Shown: positions 10,317 to 20,443, numbered from the stretch's first letter. The stretch is 64,000 nucleotides of DNA from Candidatus Alloenteromonas pullistercoris (GCA_017694295.1 JADINA010000019.1:62001-126000), one strand, 5' to 3'. The notes: generated by a model from the letters alone, not told the origin. A program made the numbers and translations.

Positions 10317-11167
10317 GCGTCGAATCGTTTAAAAGGCGCCGCATCGCCTACTATGGGTATCGGGCGGGGAGCTATTTAAGCCTATTCATCTCCCTCGCCG
10401 CCTTGCTTGGCCTTGTCCTTTACATTGCCATCCAAGGGGCCCCGGAGCTAAGCTTCTCCCTCCTTTTTGGGGAGTATAGCAGCGCCCATCCTTCCCTTGG
10501 CCCGGCCTTCCTTGGGACGCTTTACCTCATTCTCATCTCCTTAGGCGTTGCCACCCCGATCGGGATGATGTCGGCCATCTTCCTTTCCGAATACGCCAAG
10601 GGCAATTCGATCTACGTCAAGGTCATCCGCATCGCCATCGAGACGCTTTCGGGCATCCCCTCAATCGTCTATGGGCTTTTCGGCTACTTGCTTTTCGTCT
10701 ATTACCTTGGCTGGGGGTATAGCCTGCTTGGCGGCTCGTTCACCATGGCTTTGATGATACTTCCCGTCCTTGTGCGCGGGATCGAGGAAAGCCTCCGCTC
10801 CGTCCCCTCCTCCATCCGCGAGGCGAGCTTCGCCCTCGGGGCCGGGAAGGCCGACACGACGTTTAAGATCGTCTTGCCCTGCGCCATCCCTGGCATCATC
10901 ACCTCGATCATCCTCTCGGTGGGGCGGGTGCTAAGCGAATCGGCGGTATTGCTCGTCACCGTTGGGATGGTCGTCAACAAAGTCCCATCGACCCCCCTTT
11001 CCTCGGGCACGAGCCTCGCCCTCGACATTTATTACTTCTCCTCCTACGGCTACCGCGAGGAAGCCTCCGCCACCTCCTTCGTCTTGCTCCTATTGGTACT
11101 TTTGCTCGATGGGTTGGCGTTGCTTCTTGGGAAACTTCTTTCGAAAGGAAAAGGCTATGAGCGATAA
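10310..11167 (+). CDS. pstA: Phosphate ABC transporter permease PstA
   Basis: [15 protein letters not shown]-loop; overlaps pstC. Confidence 0.93.
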   Translation: MLSVESFKRRRIAYYGYRAGSYLSLFISLAALLGLVLYIAIQGAPELSFSLLFGEYSSAHPSLGPAFLGTLYLILISLGVATPIGMMSAIFLSEYAKGNSIYVKVIRIAIETLSGIPSIVYGLFGYLLFVYYLGWGYSLLGGSFTMALMILPVLVRGIEESLRSVPSSIREASFALGAGKADTTFKIVLPCAIPGIITSIILSVGRVLSESAVLLVTVGMVVNKVPSTPLSSGTSLALDIYYFSSYGYREEASATSFVLLLLVLLLDGLALLLGKLLSKGKGYER

Positions 11168-11921
11168 AAAGGAACTTATCAAAGTAAGGGGCCTCGACTT
11201 GTTCTATGGCGAGAAGCAGGCTCTGAAAGACATCAACATCGAGGTTTTCGACAAAGAGGTGTTGGCCCTCATCGGCCCTTCCGGATGTGGGAAGTCGACT
11301 TTCCTTAGGACCCTTAACCGAATGAACGACCTCATCGACGATTGCCGCATAAGCGGGTCGATAGTCTTCGACGATCAGGAGATAACCGGGAAGAAGGTCG
11401 ACGTCAATCTTCTCCGGAAAAGGATCGGCATGGTTTTCCAGCGCCCCAACCCCTTCCCGAGCTCGATTTACGATAACATCGCCTTCGCCCCCCGCCTTTT
11501 CGGGGTGAGGAAAAAGGAGGAGCTAAGCCAAATCGTCGAGAACAGCCTTAAAAAGGCCTCGATTTGGGATGAGGTGAAGGACCGCCTTAAGGAACCGGCC
11601 CTCTCCCTTTCCGGCGGGCAGCAGCAGCGGCTTTGCATCGCAAGGGCCCTCTCCGCCGACCCCGAGATCCTGCTTATGGATGAGCCGACCTCGGCCCTCG
11701 ACCCCATCTCGACGGCCAAGATCGAGGAGCTTATCGCGAGCCTAAAGAAGGAGATGAGCATCGTCATCGTCACCCACAACATGCAGCAGGCGACCCGGGT
11801 CGCCGATAGGACCGCCTTCTTCTTGATGGGCGAGCTCATCGAATGCAACGACACCGAGTCCCTCTTCTCCTTGCCCAAAGACAAGCGAACGCTTAATTAC
11901 ATTACGGGAAGATTCGGCTAA
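11157..11921 (+). CDS. pstB: Phosphate ABC transporter ATP-binding protein
   Basis: [36 protein letters not shown]; start refined to ATG overlapping pstA. Confidence 0.96.
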   Translation: MSDKKELIKVRGLDLFYGEKQALKDINIEVFDKEVLALIGPSGCGKSTFLRTLNRMNDLIDDCRISGSIVFDDQEITGKKVDVNLLRKRIGMVFQRPNPFPSSIYDNIAFAPRLFGVRKKEELSQIVENSLKKASIWDEVKDRLKEPALSLSGGQQQRLCIARALSADPEILLMDEPTSALDPISTAKIEELIASLKKEMSIVIVTHNMQQATRVADRTAFFLMGELIECNDTESLFSLPKDKRTLNYITGRFG

Positions 11922-11935
11922 AATAGGAGGAACAT

Positions 11936-12580
11936 ATGGAAAATCGCGTCGAAAAAAGCCTGCTCTCCATCCGCGGCCAATTAACCAAATTGGCCTTTGC
12001 CTCGGTTTCGGCCCTCAAGAAATCGAAGCAAGCCCTCAAAACCCTCGACAAACCCCTTTGCCGGCAGATCATAGACGGCGACGCCGAGATCGACGCCATG
12101 GAGGAGGCCTTGGAGAAGGAATGCTTCTCGGTGCTTTTGCTCGATTCGCCCTTCGCCGCCGACTTCCTCTTTGTCTCCTCCTCGCTTAAGATGATCACCG
12201 ATTTGGAGCGGATAGGCGATTACGCGGTCGACGTGGCCGAGGAGGTGTTTTACCTCCCCGAGGGGCAAAAGCTCCACCTCGACGACCTCGAGCTGCTTTT
12301 CGATTACGTCCTCGATTTGCTTTCCGTCGCCGTCGACGCCTTCTTGAATTCGGATTTGGAGAAGGCCCGTTCCCTTTCGCGGCTCGACGACAAGATCGAT
12401 CGCCTCTTCGTCAAAGTGAGGCAAGACATCGCCAAGGGGCTTGGGGAGAAATCGATCGACCCGGAGGAGGGGATAGTGGCCTCGCTTATCGCCAAATACC
12501 TTGAGCGGGTCGCCGACCATGCCGTCAACATCGGCGAGTGGGTCGATTACGCCAAAACCGGGGCCCATCAGAACAGCTGA
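11936..12580 (+). CDS. phoU: Phosphate signalling protein PhoU
   Basis: Repeated three-helix motif, LERVADHAVNIGE. Confidence 0.93.
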   Translation: MENRVEKSLLSIRGQLTKLAFASVSALKKSKQALKTLDKPLCRQIIDGDAEIDAMEEALEKECFSVLLLDSPFAADFLFVSSSLKMITDLERIGDYAVDVAEEVFYLPEGQKLHLDDLELLFDYVLDLLSVAVDAFLNSDLEKARSLSRLDDKIDRLFVKVRQDIAKGLGEKSIDPEEGIVASLIAKYLERVADHAVNIGEWVDYAKTGAHQNS

Positions 12581-12582
12581 CC

Positions 12583-13254
12583 ATGGAAGAGGGGAAACTC
12601 ATTTACTGCGTCGATGACGACGCCGACATCCGCTCGGTCTACGAATGCGCCCTCCCACTTGGGGGGTTCCGCTTCAAGACATTGGCTTCGGGCTCTGAGC
12701 TTTGGGCGGCCCTTTCCGAGGGGAAATGCGATTTGCTTTTGCTCGATTTGATGCTTCCCGGGGAAGATGGGTTCGATTTGCTTTCCCGTCTTAAGCAAGA
12801 CGCCCGCTACCTCGACATCCCGGTCATCGTCGTCTCCGCCAAATCCGGCGAGACCGACACCGTCAAAGGGCTTGACCTTGGGGCCGCCGATTACATCGAT
12901 AAGCCTTTCAAGGTGATGGAGCTTTTGGCCAGGATTAAGGCGAATCTGCGCAAAAGCGGCCCTTCTTCCGCGATTTCCTATAAGGGGATATCCTATGACC
13001 CATCGCGGAAAAGCTTTTCCGCCAACGGGGAGAACATGAAGCTCACCAACAAGGAAAGGCAAATCCTTGAGCTGCTTTTCTCCTTCCGGGGGAAGCTCGT
13101 GAAGAAAGATGATCTGGTCAAAGCCGTTTGGCCCGATGCCGTTGACATAGAGACCAGGACGGTCGACGTCCACATCTCGATGGTCCGCCGCAAGCTCAGC
13201 CCCCTTGGCATCGACATCAAGACCATCCGCTCATTGGGGTATATCCTTGAATGA
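12583..13254 (+). CDS. phoP: OmpR/PhoB-family response regulator
   Basis: Receiver domain LLLDLMLPGEDGFDLL, winged-helix C-term TRTVDVHISMVRRKL; ATG at 12583. Confidence 0.92.
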   Translation: MEEGKLIYCVDDDADIRSVYECALPLGGFRFKTLASGSELWAALSEGKCDLLLLDLMLPGEDGFDLLSRLKQDARYLDIPVIVVSAKSGETDTVKGLDLGAADYIDKPFKVMELLARIKANLRKSGPSSAISYKGISYDPSRKSFSANGENMKLTNKERQILELLFSFRGKLVKKDDLVKAVWPDAVDIETRTVDVHISMVRRKLSPLGIDIKTIRSLGYILE

Positions 13255-14894
13255 GGAAGGGAAGGAAAAGAGCTTTAATCGTCTCTTGCCTGCTTGCGCT
13301 TGGTTCCGTTTTCGTTTACGGCTCCTCTGTTTTCCTTTATGGCTCCTCGATCTTCGATAGGGCAAGCGAGCAAGCCGATTCCTTGGCCTATAGCCTTGCC
13401 TCCTCCTATGCCGAATCCGGGCTTTCCGCCCTCCCTAATGTTAGCAATGGCGAATACGCGATCCTAAACGCCGATGGGGAGCCGCTGCTTGAATACGGGG
13501 ACGGCTTGCCTTCCTCCTATGGACTTTATGCGTTGGCCGGTTCGACCTTGGGCGAAGGGGAGATCGGACATAGCAGCCGCGGGGGGCTTTCCTCCTACCG
13601 GGCCATCTCGATGGTCAAAGCCGAAGGCGAACAGGAGGCTATCATCGTCTACGCCGAGACGGAAGCCGGCCTTTTTGGGCCTTCGTTCACCCGTTTCGCC
13701 ATCATCCTCCTTTTTATCGTTTTATCCTTTTCGGGTATCGAAATCGCGGTGTCCGGATATTTCCTTTCCTCCTTGGGGTCCGTCATGTCGGCTTCGGCTA
13801 GGCGAATCGACGAACTCGCCTGCCAAAAGCCCCTTACCCCGTTGCCCAAATGCAAAGACCCCGAGCTATCCTCTTTTTGCGAGCAGCTCGACGAAGCCTC
13901 CTTTGCCTTGCTTAGGCAACGCCGCTACTTGGAGGATTCCGAATCGGGGGTGAGGAGGATATTGGATTCGGTAAGCGACCTCATCGTTTTGCTGGAAGAG
14001 GATGGGAAGGCCACCTTCTTGAACCTATCCGCCGCCAAGGCCTTTCACCTCGATCAGGGCAAGCCCCATGATATTTCCTCCTTCGGCTTCCCCGATGAGA
14101 TCGAGAAGAAGATAAAAGCCGGGGAAACCCTTGAGACCGTCTATCCCCTCGAGCAGAGCCATTACGCCCTCCGCGGCTACTCCACCCCGGCCGGATACGT
14201 CATCGCCATGGCCGACATCGACTTCGAGGTCAACATGGAGAAGGTCAGGCAAAGCTTCTTCGCCTCGGCCAGTCACGAGCTGAAGACCCCCTTGACGGCG
14301 ATACTAGGGCAAGCCGAGATCCTTTCCTTGCTTCCCCATGAAAAGGAACTCGACAAAGCCATCGATTCGATCTCGTCCTCGGGGAAGAGGATGCTTCGGC
14401 TCATCGAGGACATGCTTTCCCTTTCCCGCATCGAATCCGGGCACCGCGAGGTAAGCGGGCCGATAAGCCTGGCCAAGGCCGCCTTTGAGGCGCGCGATTC
14501 GCTTTCCCTTCTTATGAAGGAAAAAGGGGTGGAGGTGAGCGTCAAAGGCGATTTGCTCTACCCCATAAACTACGATGACGCCTATGCCCTTATTCGGAAC
14601 CTATTGGAAAACGGGATCCGATATGGAAAGAAGGACGGCCACGTCGAGATAAGCTTTTTCGAATCCGGCTTCCAGGTCAAAGACGATGGGATCGGCATCC
14701 CAAAAGAGGACCGGGACCGGGTGTTTGAGCGCTTCTACCGGGTTGAGAAGAGCCGCTCGAGCAATCTTGGCGGGACCGGGCTTGGACTTGCCATCGTCAA
14801 GCACACGATGCTTAGCTATGGCGGGGAGGTTAGCGTTTCCTCTTCCCTAGGCGAGGGAAGCGTCTTCACCTGCACCTTCAAAAAGCCTAAGTGA
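13251..14894 (+). CDS. phoR: Sensor histidine kinase (PhoR-like)
   Basis: TM segments, PAS-like domain, ASHELKTPLTAILG H-box, NLLENGIRYG N-box, GLGLAIVKH G-box. Confidence 0.92.
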   Translation: MRKGRKRALIVSCLLALGSVFVYGSSVFLYGSSIFDRASEQADSLAYSLASSYAESGLSALPNVSNGEYAILNADGEPLLEYGDGLPSSYGLYALAGSTLGEGEIGHSSRGGLSSYRAISMVKAEGEQEAIIVYAETEAGLFGPSFTRFAIILLFIVLSFSGIEIAVSGYFLSSLGSVMSASARRIDELACQKPLTPLPKCKDPELSSFCEQLDEASFALLRQRRYLEDSESGVRRILDSVSDLIVLLEEDGKATFLNLSAAKAFHLDQGKPHDISSFGFPDEIEKKIKAGETLETVYPLEQSHYALRGYSTPAGYVIAMADIDFEVNMEKVRQSFFASASHELKTPLTAILGQAEILSLLPHEKELDKAIDSISSSGKRMLRLIEDMLSLSRIESGHREVSGPISLAKAAFEARDSLSLLMKEKGVEVSVKGDLLYPINYDDAYALIRNLLENGIRYGKKDGHVEISFFESGFQVKDDGIGIPKEDRDRVFERFYRVEKSRSSNLGGTGLGLAIVKHTMLSYGGEVSVSSSLGEGSVFTCTFKKPK

Positions 14895-15032
14895 TGGGGG
14901 TGAGCGCAGCCGGCGATTTGCTAGGTGGGGCCTATGGTAAAAGCCTTTTCCTCTTTCCGGCGGCTCGGGCGAAATTACCTCTTGAAATAGCTGCGCCATC
15001 TCATAATAATATACGGGCGTCGTTGACGCAGT

Positions 15033-15109
15033 GGACCATTGGTGTAGCGGCCTAACATGCTTCCCTGTCACGGAAGAGACCACGGGTTCGAATCCCGTAT
15101 GGTCCGCCA
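15033..15109 (+). tRNA. tRNA-Asp (GTC)
   Basis: GGACCAT/ATGGTCC acceptor, CTGTCAC loop, CCA. Confidence 0.95.
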
Positions 15110-15112
15110 CTT

Positions 15113-15188
15113 GCCTCGGTAGCTCAGTCGGTAGAGCAAGGGACTGAAAATCCCTGTGTCGGCGGTTCGATTCCGCCCTGAGGCACCA
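15113..15188 (+). tRNA. tRNA-Phe (GAA)
   Basis: GCCTCGG/CTGAGGC acceptor, CTGAAAA loop, CCA. Confidence 0.95.
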
Positions 15189-15561
15189 TATTGAAAGGCC
15201 ATGTCTGATACACTCCGTGCCTAGGCTGGGGTGGTCAGGCATTTTTCTTTTTCGCCGATAGATTCGGCATTTTTTGAATAAGCGGCGTATAGCAATGGTT
15301 GGATGTCCGGCCTTTTTGCCCGCTTTTCGCAAGGCTGACGCGCACGGAAGGAGCTTATTGTTATACGGCGCACGATTGTTACACGCCGCCTTGCACACCC
15401 CTTTGCCTAGCCTCTCATATATCGAATCCGCTTGCCGTCCGGTCCTTGTCCGCTGGGCGGCTTTTTTCATTTTTGGTTCCTCGGACTCCTGTCAAAAGGG
15501 CTTCTTTTTCGCCAAATAACGAGAGGGGCATTTCTCCCTTCTCAGACAAGGAGGAAGAAGC

Positions 15562-15840
15562 ATGAGACACAAGCTGAAGATCGGCGTCCTCAAGGGCGCG
15601 CCACGCGACATGGTCGTGAGTTGTAAGAAGGCGCGCCTCAGCAAGAAGCTCACCGACAAGCTCTTCGGGAGACGCGACGAGGTGGTGATTATCGTCCTGG
15701 GGGTTTTCGTTGGCGAGGTCGCCATCACCGAAGTCGGGGGCGAGGCCGTGGGACGCATGAGTGATCCCGACATCTCCATGGAGGAGCTTGGGCAGGACGG
15801 GGCCGAGGTTGAGATCTACGAGGACTTCGGACATTCTCGA
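15562..15840 (+). CDS. Small hypothetical protein, probably phage-derived; reading frame runs into remnant sequence
   Basis: MRHKLKIGVLKGAPRDMVVSCKKARLSKK..., RBS AAGGAGG; lies directly upstream of TerL remnant. Confidence 0.4.
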
Positions 15841-15841
15841 C

Positions 15842-16252
15842 GGGTCTCAAAAAGACTTCAGTTTGGTCACCCAATGGTTTAGGTTGATGATCGATAAGCA
15901 TGACCTTCGTCCTTTATGGGTCGGCTACGATCCTTGAAACTTGCAGTACTGGGTGAAGGAGATGGAGGACATTGGCTTCGAGATGGAGAAGATAAGGCAA
16001 GGCGCCTACACGCTTTCCGAACCGATGAAGCAGCTAGAAGTCGATATCAGGAACCATGCTCTTAATTACAACAACAACCACATCGTCAAGTGGTGCCTTG
16101 CCAACACCCAGGCCAAGGTCAACGTGAACGGGAACATCCAACCGTCGAAGCTCAACTCAAGGCTAAAAAGAATCAAGGGAACGTCGGGGACCATCATCGC
16201 CTATGCGACTTTACAAAGATACAAGCTGGACTACGAAGCGATGACAAAATAG
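15842..16252 (+). pseudogene. Phage terminase large subunit (C-terminal nuclease domain) remnant with in-frame TGA
   Basis: Frame reads ...VTQWFRLMIDKHDLRPLWVGYDP*NLQYWVKEMEDIGFEMEKIRQGAYTLSEPMKQLE..., typical TerL nuclease region; TGA at 15938-15940. Confidence 0.75.
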
Positions 16253-16327
16253 TGCGCATTTTATCGAAATTATTGACTTTGTTCGGGGGTGGGTAAAATA
16301 ATTTCATAGAATAAGGAGGTTGATTGT

Positions 16328-16519
16328 ATGAGCAATTTCAATGTTGGTAGCGTAAAAGTTAAGCTGAGAAAAGGCGGTTCCACAATGACTACGTCATTCA
16401 CTCCGCCCCTTGGGAAGTCCTTTAGAACAGAATATGAAGCTCAAAAAGCAGTGGAACAATACATTGCAAAAAGGTATCCGGGCTACGACATTGCTGATAT
16501 GAGTATTTCCTATAAGTAA
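16328..16519 (+). CDS. Small hypothetical protein preceding GIY-YIG gene
   Basis: 63-aa ORF with AAGGAGGT RBS; stop overlaps next start (TAATG). Confidence 0.6.
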   Translation: MSNFNVGSVKVKLRKGGSTMTTSFTPPLGKSFRTEYEAQKAVEQYIAKRYPGYDIADMSISYK

Positions 16520-17373
16520 TGGAAGCCATAAAACTGAACGATTTGCTGCGCATCGATGCAAACAGCGATGATTTTTGGCACGGCAGAGTCACCTTAAACA
16601 CCAACCATCTTGAACAATGGCTGAATCGGAAGGACTATGAGAACCAAATTGGCCCTGACTTTTCTTTCTGGGCCAAAAACACGACCGGATCGAAAACACA
16701 TCTTCACGAAAACGACCTCGTAGTAGTGGCCGTTCAAATGTATAGCAGGGATACATGGCTGCTCGCTTCCGTATGCCGTGTGACCAAAATCAATTTCGAC
16801 AAGCCTTGTGAACGGATTGCGGAAGACAAATATCGGAAGTGGTTCAACAGGGTCGTTTTCAAGCTTAGTAAATCTGCGCAAGGCTATAACTTCAAGCTAT
16901 CGACTTTCCTTGACAGATGCGAAGTCGTCGAGGTTTTGGATAAGCCCTTTGGCGGCAAGCCGTTTCCCGGTTACTACAACCTAAATGAGAAGATGCGCGA
17001 TTTGATGAACTATATCCAAAACACGAATTTAGGCGAGGACTGGAAAAAAGAGCTGAAGGCGGTTAAGGCCGTCTATTGTTTGAACAACCACGATGAGCGC
17101 AAAGTTTACATCGGTTCCGCATATAACGACAATGGATGCCTGCTAAGAAGATGGGAGGATTACTTCGATATCATTCATGGCGGCAACGTTGAGCTTAGGA
17201 AGCTTTTCGAAGCGCATAAAAACAATCCCGATTACTTCAAGGACAACTTCTACTTCTCAATTCTGGAAGTCTTGCCGACGTCGGTCAGCGATGAAGATGT
17301 AATCAAACGCGAGCATCATTGGATGGAAGTCTTCAATTCAAGAGACCCAAAGTCTGGCTATAACAAAAACTGA
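16519..17373 (+). CDS. GIY-YIG nuclease-domain protein
   Basis: C-terminal VYCLNNHDERKVYIGSAYNDNGCLLRRWEDYF...KREHHWMEVF...GYNKN. Confidence 0.8.
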   Translation: MEAIKLNDLLRIDANSDDFWHGRVTLNTNHLEQWLNRKDYENQIGPDFSFWAKNTTGSKTHLHENDLVVVAVQMYSRDTWLLASVCRVTKINFDKPCERIAEDKYRKWFNRVVFKLSKSAQGYNFKLSTFLDRCEVVEVLDKPFGGKPFPGYYNLNEKMRDLMNYIQNTNLGEDWKKELKAVKAVYCLNNHDERKVYIGSAYNDNGCLLRRWEDYFDIIHGGNVELRKLFEAHKNNPDYFKDNFYFSILEVLPTSVSDEDVIKREHHWMEVFNSRDPKSGYNKN

Positions 17374-17449
17374 AGGTAAAGCATCTGCAAAACTGGGACT
17401 CCTAATCGAGTCCTTTTCTTTTGTGCAAAGTTCAGAAAAAGGAGGAGAC

Positions 17450-17690
17450 TATTTGATTTTCAAAAGAAAGAAGAAGAAACTGGAGAATTTCGACACCATC
17501 GGGCTCATCAACGACCTGGCCCTTCCTCTCACGCCGTTCGTGGACAGGATAACGACTCGGACGTGGTGCTCATTTGCATCGACGGGATTGCCAGCCAATG
17601 CGCGAAGCTCAAGGGCCGGTGCATCAAGCGGAGCGAGGACGGCATTATCACGGAGAGGCGAAGCGACCACACAGACAACAGCAAACCCCG
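17450..17690 (+). pseudogene. Probable HK97-type phage portal protein N-terminal remnant (frameshifted)
   Basis: LENFDTIGLINDLALPLTPFVD in one frame continuing as DNDSDVVLICIDGIASQCAKLKGRCIKRSEDGIITE in another. Confidence 0.5.
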
Positions 17691-17706
17691 TAGAACCGAT
17701 TATTTA

Positions 17707-17754
17707 TTGCACCTTTTTGCAACTTATCTCCGTAATTGTTTGCACCTTTTTGCA
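17707..17754 (-). repeat. Two 15-bp direct repeats TTGCACCTTTTTGCA, 33-bp period
   Basis: Identical copies at 17707-17721 and 17740-17754; reverse complement TGCAAAAAGGTGCAA. Confidence 0.8.
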
Positions 17755-17993
17755 GTTTTGTTCCACTTTAAGGGTTTAAACCTGGTTGCCTTCTTCTTTT
17801 TTCTTTTCGTCTATATTTGGAAAGAGCACTTTGAACAAGAAAAGGAAAGAGCCGAATTTCGCTTATGTTTTATGATACGAAATCTAACAAACCTAACAAA
17901 AATGGTTTTACGGGCTTTGTCGCGTTCTGCGCGCCATCGCCTTTTGGTATTGGCTTTCCTTCGGCTGCTTTCCTTGCAGAAAATCTTAAAAAT

Positions 17994-18076
17994 GCGCAAT
18001 GTGATTTTTGCTGAAATCTTGAATTTGCGCAAAGTCAAAAATACAAAAATCTTCAAATCGCGCAAAGTGATTTTTC
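17994..18076 (+). repeat. Three iteron-like repeats GCGCAA(A/T)GTGATTTTT, exact 33-bp period
   Basis: Starts at 17994, 18027 (partial), 18060; intervening AAATCTTNAAAT also conserved. Confidence 0.8.
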
Positions 18077-18400
18077 AAAAAGCCAGGAAAATTCGTGTTT
18101 GTATAACCGCATATCTGATATTGCCTTACGAGTTGTTGAGTTTGGCCTAATCGCATTTTCCATGGGCCGGTTGGCCAGCCGATTTGAGGTGACGGGGTTT
18201 TGCAAGCCGCGGTAGGGCGAATCGCATTTATCTATTCCTGACCTAGCCAATTTTCTCCTTCGCGGAAAAACAAAAAGCAATTTGTCTCCCGCGTTTCCAA
18301 ACAAAGCCTTAGTGCATCTTCCAATCATTTTATCTGGTCGGCATTTGTGTATCACGCCCTTGTAAAATATGAATTTTACTCGGTTTTTGGAGTCAGCAGA

Positions 18401-18526
18401 CTAACAAACCTAACAAACCTAACAAAAAATGAAATCTAACAAACCTAACAAACCTAACATAGTAAGCGTTGTCTTTTTTCACCAAGTCATGCGATAATAC
18501 TAACAAACCTAACAAACCTAACAAAA
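18401..18526 (+). repeat. Three blocks of 9-bp tandem repeat CTAACAAAC
   Basis: Blocks at 18401, 18436 and 18500, each three units; further block at 17884. Confidence 0.9.
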
Positions 18527-18562
18527 AAATGAGGTCCAACAAACAAAGTCCGGAGGTTGCAT

Positions 18563-19597
18563 ATGGATAACAAAGGGTTCACTTTGACTTTCGGGAAGAT
18601 GCCTTCCAATTATATCGAAAGAGGCGACGTCGCCGAAAAAATCAAGGATATGCTTTCTTTCGATTACCCCTTATCGCATTCGGTAGTGATAACCGGTGTA
18701 AGAGGATCTGGAAAGACCGTTCTTTTGACCAAAGTCGCCAAAATGATGTCGGCTATGAAAGAGTGGATCGTCATCGACGTCAACCCCAATAGGGAGGTCC
18801 TTTCCCAAGTCGCCGCCGGTTTATATGAGAGCAAGAGAATCAAGCAAATTTACCTGAAGTCCTCGATTTCCCTTTCCTTCAAGGGCTTTGGGATAACGAT
18901 CGAGGGCAAACAGAAGGCCTCCAACATCGAGACGGTTGTCGCCAAGCTTTTGGATATCGCGGTGAAAAAAGGGCTGAAAGTGCTCATAACCCTGGATGAG
19001 GCCGCCAATAATCCCCATATACGGTCGTTTTTGCACGATTACCAAGCCCTTCTGCGCGACGACTATCCGCTTTATTTGCTTATGACGGGGCTAAACGAAA
19101 ACGTTTTTTCCTTAAAAAACAGCAAAAGCCTCACTTTTTTATATCGTTGCCCCAAAATCGAATTGGGACCGCTTGATCTTACGCTGATAAAGGAGGAATA
19201 CGAAAAAGCCTTCAACGGCATAGGCGAGCAGGAGGCTGCCGATTTGTCTAATTTAACGAAAGGGTATGCCTTCGCCTATCAAGTGGTTGGCATTCTCTAT
19301 GCCAAATATCGCGACTTAAACAAAATGATCGGGGAATTCGATCAATATATGTCCTTATTCGTTTACGACAAGATTTGGGAAAGCCTTCCGGAAAACGAAA
19401 GGAAGGTCCTTTTTGCCTTTTCCAAGGAAAACGAGGGCACGGCTTCGTTAAGGCAAAAAGCGGGGCTAGGGCAAAAGGAGTTTTCCGTTTACCGTGACCG
19501 ATTGCTTAGACGCGGCCTGCTCGATGGCTCGAAGCGGGGGCAATTGTCTTTCGTCCTTCCCAGGTTTTTCGCCTTTGTCGCAAGGCAGATAGATTAA
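18563..19597 (+). CDS. Solitary AAA+ ATPase (Orc/AAA_16-like)
   Basis: ITGVRGSGKTVLL Walker A, LITLDEA Walker B; GGAGG RBS before ATG at 18563. Confidence 0.75.
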   Translation: MDNKGFTLTFGKMPSNYIERGDVAEKIKDMLSFDYPLSHSVVITGVRGSGKTVLLTKVAKMMSAMKEWIVIDVNPNREVLSQVAAGLYESKRIKQIYLKSSISLSFKGFGITIEGKQKASNIETVVAKLLDIAVKKGLKVLITLDEAANNPHIRSFLHDYQALLRDDYPLYLLMTGLNENVFSLKNSKSLTFLYRCPKIELGPLDLTLIKEEYEKAFNGIGEQEAADLSNLTKGYAFAYQVVGILYAKYRDLNKMIGEFDQYMSLFVYDKIWESLPENERKVLFAFSKENEGTASLRQKAGLGQKEFSVYRDRLLRRGLLDGSKRGQLSFVLPRFFAFVARQID

Positions 19598-19660
19598 TCG
19601 AAATGGGTTTGCGAAGCCCCTTTCCCATTTCCAAGGGCGAGTTTGCTAGAATAGATATAT

Positions 19661-20443
19661 ATGAACACCTTGCTTAGCCAAATCACCCCCTCGCGGAGCT
19701 TTAACCTGACTTTCGTCCTCATCGACATCGCCTTCCTCCTCGTCTTAGTCACCTTGCTTTTATATAAGAGGCGTTACCAAACTTGCCTATTTGGGCTTTT
19801 TGGCGGGATCCTCTACACCATCGTCGATTACTGCGGCTTCTATTTGCTCGCCCATTCAAGGGAGATCTACCTTTCCGGGGAGCTTGCCGATCCGCTTATG
19901 ACGTTTTGGGTGCTTCTTTGGATGAGCATGTCCTATGGCTTCACCAACTTCGCCTTCATCTGGCTTTGCCTTTCCAAAGACAAATACCTGGCCCTTTGGC
20001 TTTCCTTGATAGTCGGGTGGTGGCTTGTGGCCCCAAGCATCGCCTCGCTTGGCGGGGAGGCCACCATATTCACGACCAGGACCACCAACGAATACCACGG
20101 GATAATGGGGGTGTTCCTCGCCGTCTCGTATTTGGCCCTTATCGCCTTGATGCTTATAAAGAGGCGTCAGTTCGTCAACATACTGCTGCTTAACCTAATC
20201 GGCATCTCCGTCCAGTTCGGCTGGGAGTTCGCTTTGCTTATCAACGGCATCCGGCCGATGAACGAGCTATCCATCCAAACGCTTCTTGTCAATTCGTTTA
20301 TGGAGACCAACCTCGGCATGCCGGCGATACTTGGGATTTTCTACCTCGTCAGGAAAAAGAAAGACGAGGACCTTAAGCCCTCATCTGGCCAATTTGGCAT
20401 ATTGCGGATACTCCGGGAAGAAGAAAACTTAACCGGCGAATAG
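19661..20443 (+). CDS. Hypothetical polytopic membrane protein
   Basis: 260-aa ORF with multiple hydrophobic segments. Confidence 0.7.
   Translation: MNTLLSQITPSRSFNLTFVLIDIAFLLVLVTLLLYKRRYQTCLFGLFGGILYTIVDYCGFYLLAHSREIYLSGELADPLMTFWVLLWMSMSYGFTNFAFIWLCLSKDKYLALWLSLIVGWWLVAPSIASLGGEATIFTTRTTNEYHGIMGVFLAVSYLALIALMLIKRRQFVNILLLNLIGISVQFGWEFALLINGIRPMNELSIQTLLVNSFMETNLGMPAILGIFYLVRKKKDEDLKPSSGQFGILRILREEENLTGE

Noticed and set aside
14847-15470. 207-aa minus-strand ORF
   Set aside because: Overlaps two tRNA genes on the opposite strand; spurious.
15842-16252. Whole-genome TGA=Trp code
   Set aside because: Many confident host genes end in TGA and use TGG for Trp; only the relic shows TGA at a Trp site.
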